16,143 bases of DNA from Sphingobacteriales bacterium (GCA_023251215.1 JAHEZF010000008.1:1-16143), one strand, 5' to 3'; positions 1-6,367 are shown, counted from the first letter of the stretch. Notes: generated by a model from the letters alone, not told the origin. Numbers and translations: made by a program.

Positions 1-787
1 TGCCGGCATTCTTAATAGTAATATTGCTTTGCGTCATGGCGGCCAGCCCGATAAATGATCCTACTTCGATCATATCAGGCAGCATCCTGTGTTCTGTACC
101 TCCAAGATAAGTGACTCCTTCAATTGTTAGCATATTGCTGCCGGTACCGCTGATCTTTGCTCCCATTTTATTCAGCATTTTACAGAGTTGCTGAATGTAG
201 GGTTCGCAGGCTGCATTATAAATGGTAGTAGTTCCCTTGGCCATTACCGATGCCATAATGATATTGGCCGTGCCGGTAACAGACGGCTCATCCAATAGCA
301 GGTCAGTTCCTTTCAGGTTGGGTGATTCAAGATGAAAGAAACCATCCTCTTCATGAAATGTAAATGAAGAGCCAAGTTTTTCAAAACCCGTAATATGTGT
401 GTCTAATCTTCTTCTTCCTATTTTATCGCCACCCGGCTTGGGGATAAAAGCTTTTCTGAATCTTGAAAGCATTGGCCCGGCCAGCATTATGGAACCACGA
501 AGCCTGCCGCTTTTCTTTTTATACGTTTCGCTGTGCAGGTAATCAATATTTACATCGCTCGCCTCAAAGATGCAGGTATCCCGCCGTGGTCTTTCGGTCT
601 TTACATTCATTTCAGCAAGCAATTCGATCAGCAAATTCACATCGAGGATATCAGGAATATTGGAGACAGTTATTTTTTCAGGAGTCAGTAATACAGCGCT
701 GATGATCTGCAGGGCTTCATTCTTGGCGCCCTGGGGAACAATTTCACCATTTAATTTTTTTCCGCCATATACTTCAAAGGAATGCAT
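1..787 (-). CDS. murA: UDP-N-acetylglucosamine 1-carboxyvinyltransferase MurA (C-terminal part cut off by window edge)
   Basis: MurA transfers enolpyruvate from phosphoenolpyruvate to UDP-GlcNAc in the cytoplasm, the first committed step of peptidoglycan synthesis. The ATG at 787-785 opens a protein beginning MHSFEVYGGKKLNGEIVPQG; 262 codons are visible of a family usually about 420-440 long, so the end lies outside the window. Lys22-Asn23 in GAKNEAL match the conserved K22/N23 of E. coli MurA. The active-site loop reads PGGDKIGRRRLDTH: the position of catalytic Cys115 is Asp121 (codon 427-425), while Arg126 matches E. coli Arg120. The Asp form is known from mycobacteria and chlamydiae, where it confers fosfomycin insensitivity. 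A terminator separates it from the DUF4290 gene upstream, so it probably has its own promoter; a weak TACCTTGC -7-like box lies at 836-843. No frame break is seen. Confidence 0.95.
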   Translation of the reverse strand, partial: MHSFEVYGGKKLNGEIVPQGAKNEALQIISAVLLTPEKITVSNIPDILDVNLLIELLAEMNVKTERPRRDTCIFEASDVNIDYLHSETYKKKSGRLRGSIMLAGPMLSRFRKAFIPKPGGDKIGRRRLDTHITGFEKLGSSFTFHEEDGFFHLESPNLKGTDLLLDEPSVTGTANIIMASVMAKGTTTIYNAACEPYIQQLCKMLNKMGAKISGTGSNMLTIEGVTYLGGTEHRMLPDMIEVGSFIGLAAMTQSNITIKNAG

Positions 788-793
788 GGAGTA

Positions 794-829
794 AGGTTGA
801 CAGGTTGATAAGTTAATAAGTTATGATGG
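794..829 (+). repeat. Left arm of inverted AGTTRAYA-type octamer repeats
   Basis: An AT-rich tract with period-8 units (AGTTGATA/AGTTAATA-like) preceded by GTTGACAGG. Its core at 804-822 (GTTGATAAGTTAATAAGTT) is the reverse complement of the tract at 926-956, except that the other arm carries one extra octamer. In the murA transcript it would lie in the 5' leader. Confidence 0.6.
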
Positions 830-897
830 GATAATGCAAGGTAATTATTTTAGATTGACGGCTGTTAGCTTGACAAGGTTCTTTGAAATTATCATTT

Positions 898-931
898 GAA
901 AAAAAGAAAGTTGACAGGACTACCCGTCAAC
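898..931 (-). terminator. Intrinsic terminator downstream of DUF4290 gene
   Basis: Read on the minus strand, a 9-bp stem GTTGACGGG / CCTGTCAAC (one G-T wobble, loop TAGT; 910-931) is followed by a T-rich tract (TTTCTTTTTTT). It lies about 30 bases past the DUF4290 stop and should insulate murA from that transcript. Confidence 0.8.
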
Positions 932-956
932 TTATTAACTTGTTAACTTATCAACT
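926..956 (-). repeat. Right arm of inverted AGTTRAYA-type octamer repeats
   Basis: On the minus strand four consecutive octamers can be read (AGTTGATA, AGTTAACA, AGTTAATA, AGTTGACG). The last runs into the terminator stem. The tract sits immediately after the DUF4290 stop codon and is complementary to the tract at 794-829. Confidence 0.6.
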
Positions 957-962
957 ATCCGG

Positions 963-1628
963 TCAATATCTCTTCTTCTTATAACCACCACCGCCCCTCT
1001 CATTACGATCAATGTGCCGTCCGCCGCCACGTGGCTGAAACTTACCTCCCCGCTTTCCATATCCGCCCCGGTCACGATCATCCTGCGGACGGAAAGCTTT
1101 TACATAAGGTGTATTGGTAAAGGTGAGTTGTCCTTGTGTAATACTTGTTAATTCACTTTGTATAGCGTCATCGTGTACAACTTCTTTATGCCAGTTGTTA
1201 TAAGCAAGCTTCATATAATAGGCTACTGCATTGGCAAAGCCCAGGCGTTTATCAGGATTTTCCTCTTTCAACGCCTTGTTTATTATTACTTCAAGATTCT
1301 TACCGAGGTGTGAATATTTGGGATGCCGCTTTGGATAAGGCAATGGATGAGGTTTTGCTTTCAGTGTTTCCCGTGTAGGGATGGGATAGGGAGATTTTAC
1401 TTCCAGCTTAAAATCCGAGATCAGGAATAAATGATCCCAGAGTTTGTGGCGAAAATCCTCCACATTTTTTAAATGAGGATTTAAAAACCCCATCAGTTCA
1501 ATAGCGGACTGAGCATTTCGCTGCCGGTGTTCGGGGTCTTTAATGGTTAACACATATTCAATCATTTTTTGTACATGACGCCCATATTCACGCATTACAA
1601 GTTGATTCCTTGTAGTATTATATTCCAT
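963..1628 (-). CDS. DUF4290 family protein with RGG-rich tail
   Basis: The N-terminal part (MEYNTTRNQLVMREYGRHVQ, then NPHLKNVEDFRHKLWDHLFL and SDFKLEVKSPYP) matches the pattern I recall for DUF4290, a family of unknown function found in Bacteroidota. The body is probably soluble and helical; there is no signal peptide or membrane segment. The last 45 or so residues are Gly/Arg-rich and basic (GGYGKRGGKFQPRGGG, ending GGGGYKKKRY), which suggests a disordered nucleic-acid-binding tail. Start choice: ATG at 1628 (MEYNT) is preferred. An ATG at 1649 (MRKALDN) and a TTG at 1655 are in frame, but a TAnnTTTG box at 1653-1660 would place transcription start at about 1647. The family name is from memory; the RNA-binding idea is inference. 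Confidence 0.85.
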   Translation of the reverse strand: MEYNTTRNQLVMREYGRHVQKMIEYVLTIKDPEHRQRNAQSAIELMGFLNPHLKNVEDFRHKLWDHLFLISDFKLEVKSPYPIPTRETLKAKPHPLPYPKRHPKYSHLGKNLEVIINKALKEENPDKRLGFANAVAYYMKLAYNNWHKEVVHDDAIQSELTSITQGQLTFTNTPYVKAFRPQDDRDRGGYGKRGGKFQPRGGGRHIDRNERGGGGYKKKRY

Positions 1629-1652
1629 ATTATCCAAAGCTTTTCGCATAAG

Positions 1653-1660
1653 CAAATGTA
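1653..1660 (-). promoter_or_regulatory. Bacteroidota-type -7 box (TACATTTG) for the DUF4290 gene
   Basis: TACATTTG on the minus strand fits the TAnnTTTG -7 consensus of Bacteroidota housekeeping promoters. It stands 24 bases before the chosen ATG. No clear TTTG -33 element is visible at the expected spacing, so the call rests on one box. Confidence 0.5.
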
Positions 1661-1672
1661 AGAAAAAGAAAT

Positions 1673-1698
1673 CCGAAGTCCGAAGTCAGAATTCTGAC
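1673..1698. repeat. CCGAAGT direct repeat joined to a 14-bp perfect palindrome
   Basis: Two tandem copies of CCGAAGT (1673-1686) run into the perfect palindrome GTCAGAATTCTGAC (1685-1698). The group lies just upstream of the predicted DUF4290 promoter, where an operator could be, but such short repeats are also common intergenic filler in this phylum. Confidence 0.5.
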
Positions 1699-1777
1699 AA
1701 AGCTGTAGCTGCTTTCAGCAACAATAGTTATTAATTGGGTTTTCGATAAGCCGGAGCCGTATATTAGTCAGGCCTAT

Positions 1778-2278
1778 TTAGAAGTCAGGGGAAAAAAGAA
1801 GGGGCCCCGAACCAAGGCCCCTTTTACAAGCCACCATCCTCTTCCACCTAAGAGGTCGTTTAATAAAAATTTGATTGACACCGGACAGATGGCTGGTTAC
1901 ATACTTACTACCCTTATAAACAAGCCACGTTGTAACCGATCTGGTCGATTGTATTAAAGAACCCTGAACGGACAATTTATCAATAATAGTTCCTGTATCC
2001 GCCCGAAAAATCTGCAAATTTGATACCACAATGTTAGTTTGAACAATCAGGTTGGCATTAAATTTCCGGGAAGTTGATTTTTTAAGTTTTATCAGTGTTA
2101 CATTAATGAGTCTGCTTTTAATGGTACTGGTTTGTTGTTTTTCTGAAAAAGGAAGGATGTTATGCGTATCAGATATAATTGGATCGGTCGCCGGAATCAT
2201 CGCCTGCATTTTATCATGCCATGACCATTGCATCGTTGGAAAGCGGGGCGTAACAAAACCAGGGCGGGAATATTTCAT
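1778..2278 (-). CDS. Doubtful 166-aa hypothetical protein
   Basis: I do not recognise this reading frame. It opens with ATG (MKYSRPGFVTPRFPTMQWSW), has no signal peptide or membrane segment, and its middle part (about residues 55-135) has alternating hydrophobic residues that could form beta strands. Against it: the last 15 or so codons run straight through a GC-rich terminator hairpin at 1799-1823, and the C-terminal sequence there (KRGLGSGPLLFSPDF) looks like translated terminator. A real gene could have lost its proper stop by a frameshift; an offset frame at 1826-1849 reads VEEDGGL and stops exactly before the hairpin. Alternatively the region is non-coding and ends in a small RNA. Divergent from the glycosyltransferase gene. 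Confidence 0.3.
   Translation of the reverse strand: MKYSRPGFVTPRFPTMQWSWHDKMQAMIPATDPIISDTHNILPFSEKQQTSTIKSRLINVTLIKLKKSTSRKFNANLIVQTNIVVSNLQIFRADTGTIIDKLSVQGSLIQSTRSVTTWLVYKGSKYVTSHLSGVNQIFIKRPLRWKRMVACKRGLGSGPLLFSPDF
1792..1825 (-). terminator. GC-rich intrinsic terminator (near-bidirectional)
   Basis: Perfect 8-bp stem AAGGGGCC (1799-1806) / GGCCCCTT (1816-1823) with a 9-base loop. On the minus strand it is followed by TTCTTTTTT. On the plus strand only TTTT follows, so the main direction is minus. It implies a transcript arriving from the 1830-2300 region. Confidence 0.85.
1838..1855 (-). other. Hairpin just upstream of the terminator, possible 3' end of a small RNA
   Basis: On the minus strand CCTCTT-AGGTGG-AAGAGG forms a 6-bp perfect stem with a purine-rich loop, 15 bases before the terminator stem. 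Two tandem hairpins followed by a T tract resemble the 3' end of a structured bacterial RNA. I cannot match it to 6S RNA, tmRNA, SRP RNA or RNase P RNA. Confidence 0.35.
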
Positions 2279-2557
2279 AAGGGGTGTTTTGGTTTTCTCG
2301 TATTTATTATAAGTATAAAATTAGTCAACACAATAACCGCAGGCAATTGTACTACTGCCCGTTTTTATTGCTGGTATTTTATGAATATCCACGGAGAATA
2401 TTCCTGTTTTTTTATACCATGATGAAATGAAAAAAGAACCCGGTGAGATAGTAAAAGAAGGCGTAAAAAATCAACTCTATTTTCTGGTTCTACCGTTAGT
2501 CGCAAAGCGATTTTACCAAGGAAGTGATAGTGACAGCAAGTAACTTTACATGCACAT
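2279..2557. other. Divergent intergenic region, no gene seen
   Basis: AT-rich region between the doubtful minus-strand frame and the plus-strand glycosyltransferase. I see no RNA gene and no convincing coding frame; the small frames here are short and unlike anything known. It should hold divergent promoters, of which only the box at 2541-2548 can be pointed to. Confidence 0.5.
2541..2548 (+). promoter_or_regulatory. -7-like box (TAACTTTA) upstream of the glycosyltransferase
   Basis: TAACTTTA matches TAnnTTTG at all but the last base and lies 9 bases before the ATG, which would give a very short leader. No Shine-Dalgarno is present. No clear -33 element is visible. Confidence 0.45.
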
Positions 2558-3682
2558 ATGAAAATTGCCGTTAATACAAGGTTTTTGCTGGATGATTTCC
2601 TGGAAGGGTTTGGGTATTTTGTATATGAAACTTTCCTGCGTATCACGAAAAAACACCCGGAACATGAATTCATTTTTATTTTCGACCGCCCGTATGATAG
2701 GCGGTTTATTTTCGGGCCCAATGTAAAACCGGTTGTAACAGGCCCGCCCGCACGGCATCCTTTGTTATGGAAATTTTGGTTTGATATTAAAGTACCGGCT
2801 GTGTTAAAAAAATATAAGGCTGATGTTTTTGTTTCCTGCGATGGCTATTGCTCTCTAACCACTAAAATACCGCAATGTATGGTAGTGCATGACCTCGCTT
2901 TTCTGCATTTTCCTTCTTTTATTAAAAGATCTCATCTGTTGTTTTATAAAAGATACACAGCAAAATTTTTGAATAAGGCAAAATCCATCGCAACGGTCTC
3001 TGAATTTTCGAAACAGGATATGATCAGTCATTATAACATTGCTGCCAATAAAATTGATATTGTGTACAGCGCCGCCAAAGAAGTTTTTCATCCGCTTACC
3101 CATGAAGAAAGAGAAGCAGTAAAAAATAAATATACGGGGGGTAAAGAATATTTTGTGTATGCCGGGGCCATTCATCCACGCAAAAACCTGATAAACCTTT
3201 TGAAAGCGTTTTCTGTTTTTAAAAAAAGACAACGAAGCAATTTTAAATTGTTGCTTGCAGGAAGACTGGCATGGAAATATGAATCATTCACAAAAAGCCT
3301 GGAAACATTTAAGTACCGGGATGATGTGGTGATGACAGGCTATCTTGAGGAAGAAGAACTGGTAAAGACAATCGGATCTGCCTATGCAATGGTTTATCCG
3401 TCATTGCTGGAAGGCTTTGGCGTGCCGGTGCTTGAAGCAATGCGTTGCCATGTGCCGGTAATTACATCCTCCAATTCGGCTATGCAGGAAATCGCAAACG
3501 GGTCCGCATTATTTGTTGATGCCAATGATCATGCTGATATAGCCGATAAGATGATGAGGATATATAAAGATGAGAACCTGCGGAACGAACTTATTCAGAA
3601 AGGGAAACATGCAGCATCACAATACAGTTGGGATAAAACAGCAAAGCTGCTCTGGCAAAGCATTTTAAAGGCTGTCAGCTGA
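2558..3682 (+). CDS. GT4-type glycosyltransferase (GT-B fold)
   Basis: A 374-residue cytoplasmic glycosyltransferase of the GT4 (glycosyltransferase group 1) type, transferring a sugar from a nucleotide donor to an unknown acceptor. The N-terminal Rossmann half (about 1-185) contains VVHDLAFLHFP (109-119), a usual acceptor-side motif in GT4 mannosyl/rhamnosyl-type enzymes. The C-terminal donor half starts near YAGAIHPRKN (201-210), whose Arg-Lys is the usual phosphate contact. The signature E-x7-E is present as E285 and E293 in YPSLLEGFGVPVLEAM. Length and start are normal. There are no membrane segments. No other polysaccharide genes flank it, so the product (capsule, LPS-like glycan or glycoprotein O-glycan) cannot be named. 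Confidence 0.9.
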   Translation: MKIAVNTRFLLDDFLEGFGYFVYETFLRITKKHPEHEFIFIFDRPYDRRFIFGPNVKPVVTGPPARHPLLWKFWFDIKVPAVLKKYKADVFVSCDGYCSLTTKIPQCMVVHDLAFLHFPSFIKRSHLLFYKRYTAKFLNKAKSIATVSEFSKQDMISHYNIAANKIDIVYSAAKEVFHPLTHEEREAVKNKYTGGKEYFVYAGAIHPRKNLINLLKAFSVFKKRQRSNFKLLLAGRLAWKYESFTKSLETFKYRDDVVMTGYLEEEELVKTIGSAYAMVYPSLLEGFGVPVLEAMRCHVPVITSSNSAMQEIANGSALFVDANDHADIADKMMRIYKDENLRNELIQKGKHAASQYSWDKTAKLLWQSILKAVS

Positions 3683-3689
3683 TTTCATT

Positions 3690-3697
3690 TAACTTTG
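3690..3697 (+). promoter_or_regulatory. Bacteroidota -7 box (TAACTTTG) for gldC
   Basis: An exact TAnnTTTG match between the glycosyltransferase stop and the gldC ATG (3716). Transcription would start near 3702, giving a leader of about 14 bases. This also rules out the in-frame TTG at 3695 as a start, because that TTG is part of the box. Confidence 0.65.
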
Positions 3698-3715
3698 TCT
3701 CCTTCAAATTTTACT

Positions 3716-4063
3716 ATGAATAAATCAACGATTACAATTGATGTGCACACGGATAAAGATCATATTCCTGAAGCTATAAGCTGGCAGGCAAGCGATACAA
3801 CGGCCGAAAATGCTCAAAAGGCAAAAGCGATGATGCTGTCTTTCTGGGACGGAGCTGAAAAAACGGCGCTTCGTATTGACCTGTGGACAAGAGACATGAT
3901 GGTAGATGAGATGGCTGATTTTTTTTACCAGACAATGATAACCATGGCGGACACTTATGGCCGTGCCACCAACTATCCGGAAATGGTGGATGAGATGAAA
4001 AAATTTGCACAGGATTTTTATTATAAATTCAGGGATAAGCAAATGAAAGAACAGAAGGCATAA
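3716..4063 (+). CDS. gldC: Gliding motility protein GldC
   Basis: A 115-residue soluble protein that matches GldC throughout: an N-terminal strand region (STITIDVHTDKDHIPEAISW), then AKAMMLSFWD and the conserved IDLWTRDMMVDEMADFF (54-70), MADTYGRAT and a helical charged tail. In Flavobacterium johnsoniae gldC is tied to gliding, but its molecular role is unknown and it is found in many non-gliding Bacteroidota. It lacks a signal peptide, so it is cytoplasmic. The ATG at 3716 is chosen over the upstream TTG because of the promoter box. The YqeY gene follows after 9 bases and is probably co-transcribed. Confidence 0.88.
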   Translation: MNKSTITIDVHTDKDHIPEAISWQASDTTAENAQKAKAMMLSFWDGAEKTALRIDLWTRDMMVDEMADFFYQTMITMADTYGRATNYPEMVDEMKKFAQDFYYKFRDKQMKEQKA

Positions 4064-4072
4064 ATTTTTATT

Positions 4073-4525
4073 ATGAGTTTAGAACAAAAAATAATGGCCG
4101 AATTAAAAACAGCTATGCTGGCAAAAAATGAAAAAGCTTTAAGAAGCCTTCGGGCTGTTAAGGCCGCCATACTGTTAGCTAAAACTTCTGAAGGTGCAGG
4201 TGGGGAGTTAAAAGAAGAGGATGAGATAAAATTGCTGCAAAAGCTGGTAAAACAAAGAAAAGAATCATTGGAGATTTACCAGCAACAGAACAGAACTGAT
4301 CTTGCACAAAAAGAGCAGGAAGAAATAGAGATCATCGAAAAGTTTTTGCCCCAACAACTTTCTGCTGAAGAATTGAAAACAATATTAATAAAGATCATTG
4401 CAGAAGTTGGAGCAAGTTCCCCTGCCGATATCGGGAAGGTGATGGGATCGGCAACCAAACAATTAGGTGGCAGAGCTGATGGTAAAACTATTTCAACACT
4501 GGTAAAAGAATTACTGGCAAAATAG
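4073..4525 (+). CDS. YqeY/GatB-like domain protein
   Basis: A 150-residue protein of the YqeY family, which resembles the C-terminal tRNA-binding tail of the GatB subunit of Asp/Glu-tRNA amidotransferase. Seen here: the N-terminal helices (SLEQKIMAELKTAMLAKNEK, then LRSLRAVKAAI), KLVKQRKESLEIYQQQNRTD, the turn EKFLPQQLS, and a C-terminal GKVMGSATKQLGGRADGKTI, all typical and at the usual length. Stand-alone YqeY proteins are soluble and their physiological role is not settled; a link to translation is likely. It follows gldC closely and a weak stem-loop follows its stop. Confidence 0.88.
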   Translation: MSLEQKIMAELKTAMLAKNEKALRSLRAVKAAILLAKTSEGAGGELKEEDEIKLLQKLVKQRKESLEIYQQQNRTDLAQKEQEEIEIIEKFLPQQLSAEELKTILIKIIAEVGASSPADIGKVMGSATKQLGGRADGKTISTLVKELLAK

Positions 4526-4530
4526 ATTCG

Positions 4531-4575
4531 GGTTTTAAGGTTTGTTTAGAAATAAAAGGACACTAACCTTAAACC
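4531..4575 (+). terminator. Weak stem-loop after yqeY
   Basis: GGTTTTAAGGTT (4531-4542) can pair with AACCTTAAACC (4565-4575), one T bulged, across a 22-base AT-rich loop. There is no T tract after it, so it may be only a partial terminator or a processing signal. Confidence 0.3.
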
Positions 4576-4581
4576 TGGAAA

Positions 4582-4596
4582 CGTTAAACGTTAAAC
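4582..4596 (+). repeat. Tandem CGTTAAA heptamer before cvpA
   Basis: Two perfect copies of CGTTAAA plus a further C end 7 bases before the cvpA ATG. It resembles the other short tandem tracts in this window (794-829, 926-956, 1673-1686). Confidence 0.45.
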
Positions 4597-4603
4597 ACTT
4601 TCA

Positions 4604-5146
4604 ATGGTCCTCGACCTCATTTTTGCTGTTATTATTGTGCTGGCAATCATAAAAGGCTGGCAACGGGGATTGATCGTTGGTGTATTTTCCTTAGTAGCGA
4701 TCATAATCGGATTAGCCGCTGCTATGAAACTTTCAACGGTCGTAGCCAATTACCTTGGCAAAAGTGTGAAGATCTCAGAACAATGGTTGCCGGTGATCTC
4801 CTTTGCAATTGTTTTTCTTATTGTTGTTTTGCTGGTTCGCTGGGGCGCCAAAGCCATTCAAAAAATAGCCGAATCGGTAATGCTGGGCTGGGTAAACAGG
4901 ATAGGGGGAGTTATTTTTTATTGTGTTATATATATTACGGTATTCAGTGTCTTACTTTTTTATGCGGAACAATTGAAGATCATTAAACCGGCAACAAAAG
5001 AAAAATCGGTTACTTACTCTTTCGTTCAGCCATGGGGTCCTAAAGCAATCAATGGAGTTGGGACTGTCGTTCCTCTATTTAAAAATATGTTTGCCGATCT
5101 GGAAGAATTTTTTGGCGATGTTTCTCAGAAAATATCAAATCGCTGA
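4604..5146 (+). CDS. CvpA family inner-membrane protein
   Basis: A 180-residue membrane protein with four hydrophobic segments (about 2-17, 24-41, 62-80, 100-121) and the KGWQRGL motif (17-23) between the first two, as in the CvpA (colicin V production) family. In E. coli CvpA is needed for colicin V export and has been linked to envelope stress tolerance; the biochemical function is not known. The C-terminal 55 residues are soluble and partly amphipathic, ending in an acidic-then-basic tail. The ATG at 4604 begins directly with the first membrane segment. No Shine-Dalgarno is seen. Confidence 0.88.
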   Translation: MVLDLIFAVIIVLAIIKGWQRGLIVGVFSLVAIIIGLAAAMKLSTVVANYLGKSVKISEQWLPVISFAIVFLIVVLLVRWGAKAIQKIAESVMLGWVNRIGGVIFYCVIYITVFSVLLFYAEQLKIIKPATKEKSVTYSFVQPWGPKAINGVGTVVPLFKNMFADLEEFFGDVSQKISNR

Positions 5147-5550
5147 TTTGAATTATTTATTCGAACATTATTCCACAGATCTGCGAGTATTTCTTTATCG
5201 ACCCGGTAAAAAGCTACGCCAGAAATTTTTATCCGAAATTGATCAGGGTATCGGTTGCGATCTGATAATTGCGGTTTTTATCAAAAATAGCAACACGAAC
5301 ACTTGTTTGAAAGTGACAATTTTTTGTATTACCTGGTATTATCTGCTGATGCAACTGCGGTAATACAGATTTTGCATAAGAATTAATCGTGCAAGTGGCA
5401 GGTAGTAGAAACACCTTATCAAAACAGGCAGGCTGAACCTATATTTGTGCATCAGGAATACTTATTATAATGTAAACCGATGATTTTTTGCTGCAAATCA
5501 AGTATTTTAGTTCCAAATTTTAGTGACAGATCTGAACTGAACCAGTCGCC
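5147..5550. other. 404-base intergenic region; no confident gene, possible decayed minus-strand fragment
   Basis: No RNA gene or full-length coding frame is supported. On the minus strand two adjacent frames give protein-like stretches: SVRVAIFDKNRNYQIATDTL (from about 5415 down to the stop at 5229), then, after a frame change near 5230, SGVAFYRVDKEILADLWNNV, ending at a TGA inside the 3' end of cvpA. This could be a frameshifted relic, but I cannot name a family. The plus strand contains a TATATTTG box at 5440-5447 that may serve the hydrolase gene. Confidence 0.4.
5440..5447 (+). promoter_or_regulatory. -7 box (TATATTTG), possible hydrolase-operon promoter
   Basis: An exact TAnnTTTG match in the gap before the hydrolase gene, which would give a leader of about 100 bases. 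No clear -33 element is seen. Confidence 0.35.
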
Positions 5551-6327
5551 ATGCAATACGAGATCAAACAACAGGATAAATTCAAATTTATTGAAGAAGG
5601 CAGTGGGGAAACACTGGTGCTTCTGCATGGGCTTTTTGGGGCGCTAAGTAATTTTGAAAGACTCATTCAATATTTCCGCCCGCATAATAAAGTAGTAGTA
5701 CCTGTGCTGCCGCTGCTGGATATGGACATCTTACATACTTCCGTTGGCGGACTTGCTAAATTCGTAAACAGGTTTATTGAGGCCAGGGGTTATAATGGAG
5801 TACATTTATTGGGGAATTCTTTGGGAGGTCATGTTGCATTGGTTCATGTATTGAAACATCCCGAAAGAATAAAATCACTTATTCTTACCGGAAGTTCGGG
5901 TTTGTTTGAGAGTGGTATGGGCGATAGCTATCCTAAAAGAGGGGACTATGACTATATTAAAAAGAAAACTGAATTGACTTTTTACGATCCCCAAACAGCA
6001 ACCAAAGAATTAGTGGACGAGGTATATAGTGTTACCAACAACCGGCTGAAAGCGATTAAGATCATTGCACTGGCTAAAAGCGCCATCAGAAATAATTTAG
6101 GGGAGGAACTCAATCAAATCAAGAAACCTACGTTATTAGTATGGGGGAATAATGACACGATTACCCCTCCCTTTGTAGCCAGGGAGTTTAATAAACTGAT
6201 ACCCAACAGCGAACTCTGTTTTATAGATAAGTGCGGCCATGCGCCGATGATGGAAGTACCGGATGAGTTCAATGTGATCTTGCATAAATTTTTAAAAAAG
6301 CTCAATGAGCCTGCAACAGTTACCTGA
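5551..6327 (+). CDS. Alpha/beta hydrolase
   Basis: A 258-residue alpha/beta-hydrolase fold protein. It shows the oxyanion-hole segment LVLLHGLFGALSNFERL, the nucleophile elbow GNSLGG with Ser90, the acid Asp202 in LLVWGNNDTITPP and the catalytic His230 in CGHAPMMEVPDEF. A normal catalytic triad is therefore present. The short cap region (about 120-175) resembles that of small esterases and C-C hydrolases; the substrate cannot be told. No signal peptide, so cytoplasmic. It is followed 40 bases later by the CBS-domain gene and may be its operon partner. The ATG at 5551 places the first beta strand at the usual distance. Confidence 0.9.
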   Translation: MQYEIKQQDKFKFIEEGSGETLVLLHGLFGALSNFERLIQYFRPHNKVVVPVLPLLDMDILHTSVGGLAKFVNRFIEARGYNGVHLLGNSLGGHVALVHVLKHPERIKSLILTGSSGLFESGMGDSYPKRGDYDYIKKKTELTFYDPQTATKELVDEVYSVTNNRLKAIKIIALAKSAIRNNLGEELNQIKKPTLLVWGNNDTITPPFVAREFNKLIPNSELCFIDKCGHAPMMEVPDEFNVILHKFLKKLNEPATVT

Positions 6328-6367
6328 TCATTGAGGTCTTATTGAAAATAAAATAAAGCCGCTATCC

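Noticed and set aside
463..794. Plus-strand frames of 74-79 codons
   Set aside because: They are antisense to murA, whose motifs are unambiguous.
794..956. CRISPR-like array
   Set aside because: The units are 8 bases long with no spacers of regular length, there are no cas genes, and the tracts are inverted rather than direct across the gap.
1790..1860. tmRNA, 6S RNA, SRP RNA or RNase P RNA
   Set aside because: None of the conserved core sequences I know for these RNAs can be found nearby; only generic hairpins are present.
2052..2312. Plus-strand 86-codon hydrophobic reading frame
   Set aside because: It overlaps the better minus-strand frame, ends without any signal or family feature, and its hydrophobicity follows from the complement of the opposite frame.
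3695..3715. TTG-started N-terminal extension of gldC
   Set aside because: The TTG is part of the exact -7 box TAACTTTG, and the GldC family begins near the ATG at 3716.
5052..5363. Plus-strand 103-codon frame across the end of cvpA and the gap
   Set aside because: Half of it is a shifted frame of cvpA, and the rest has no recognisable feature.
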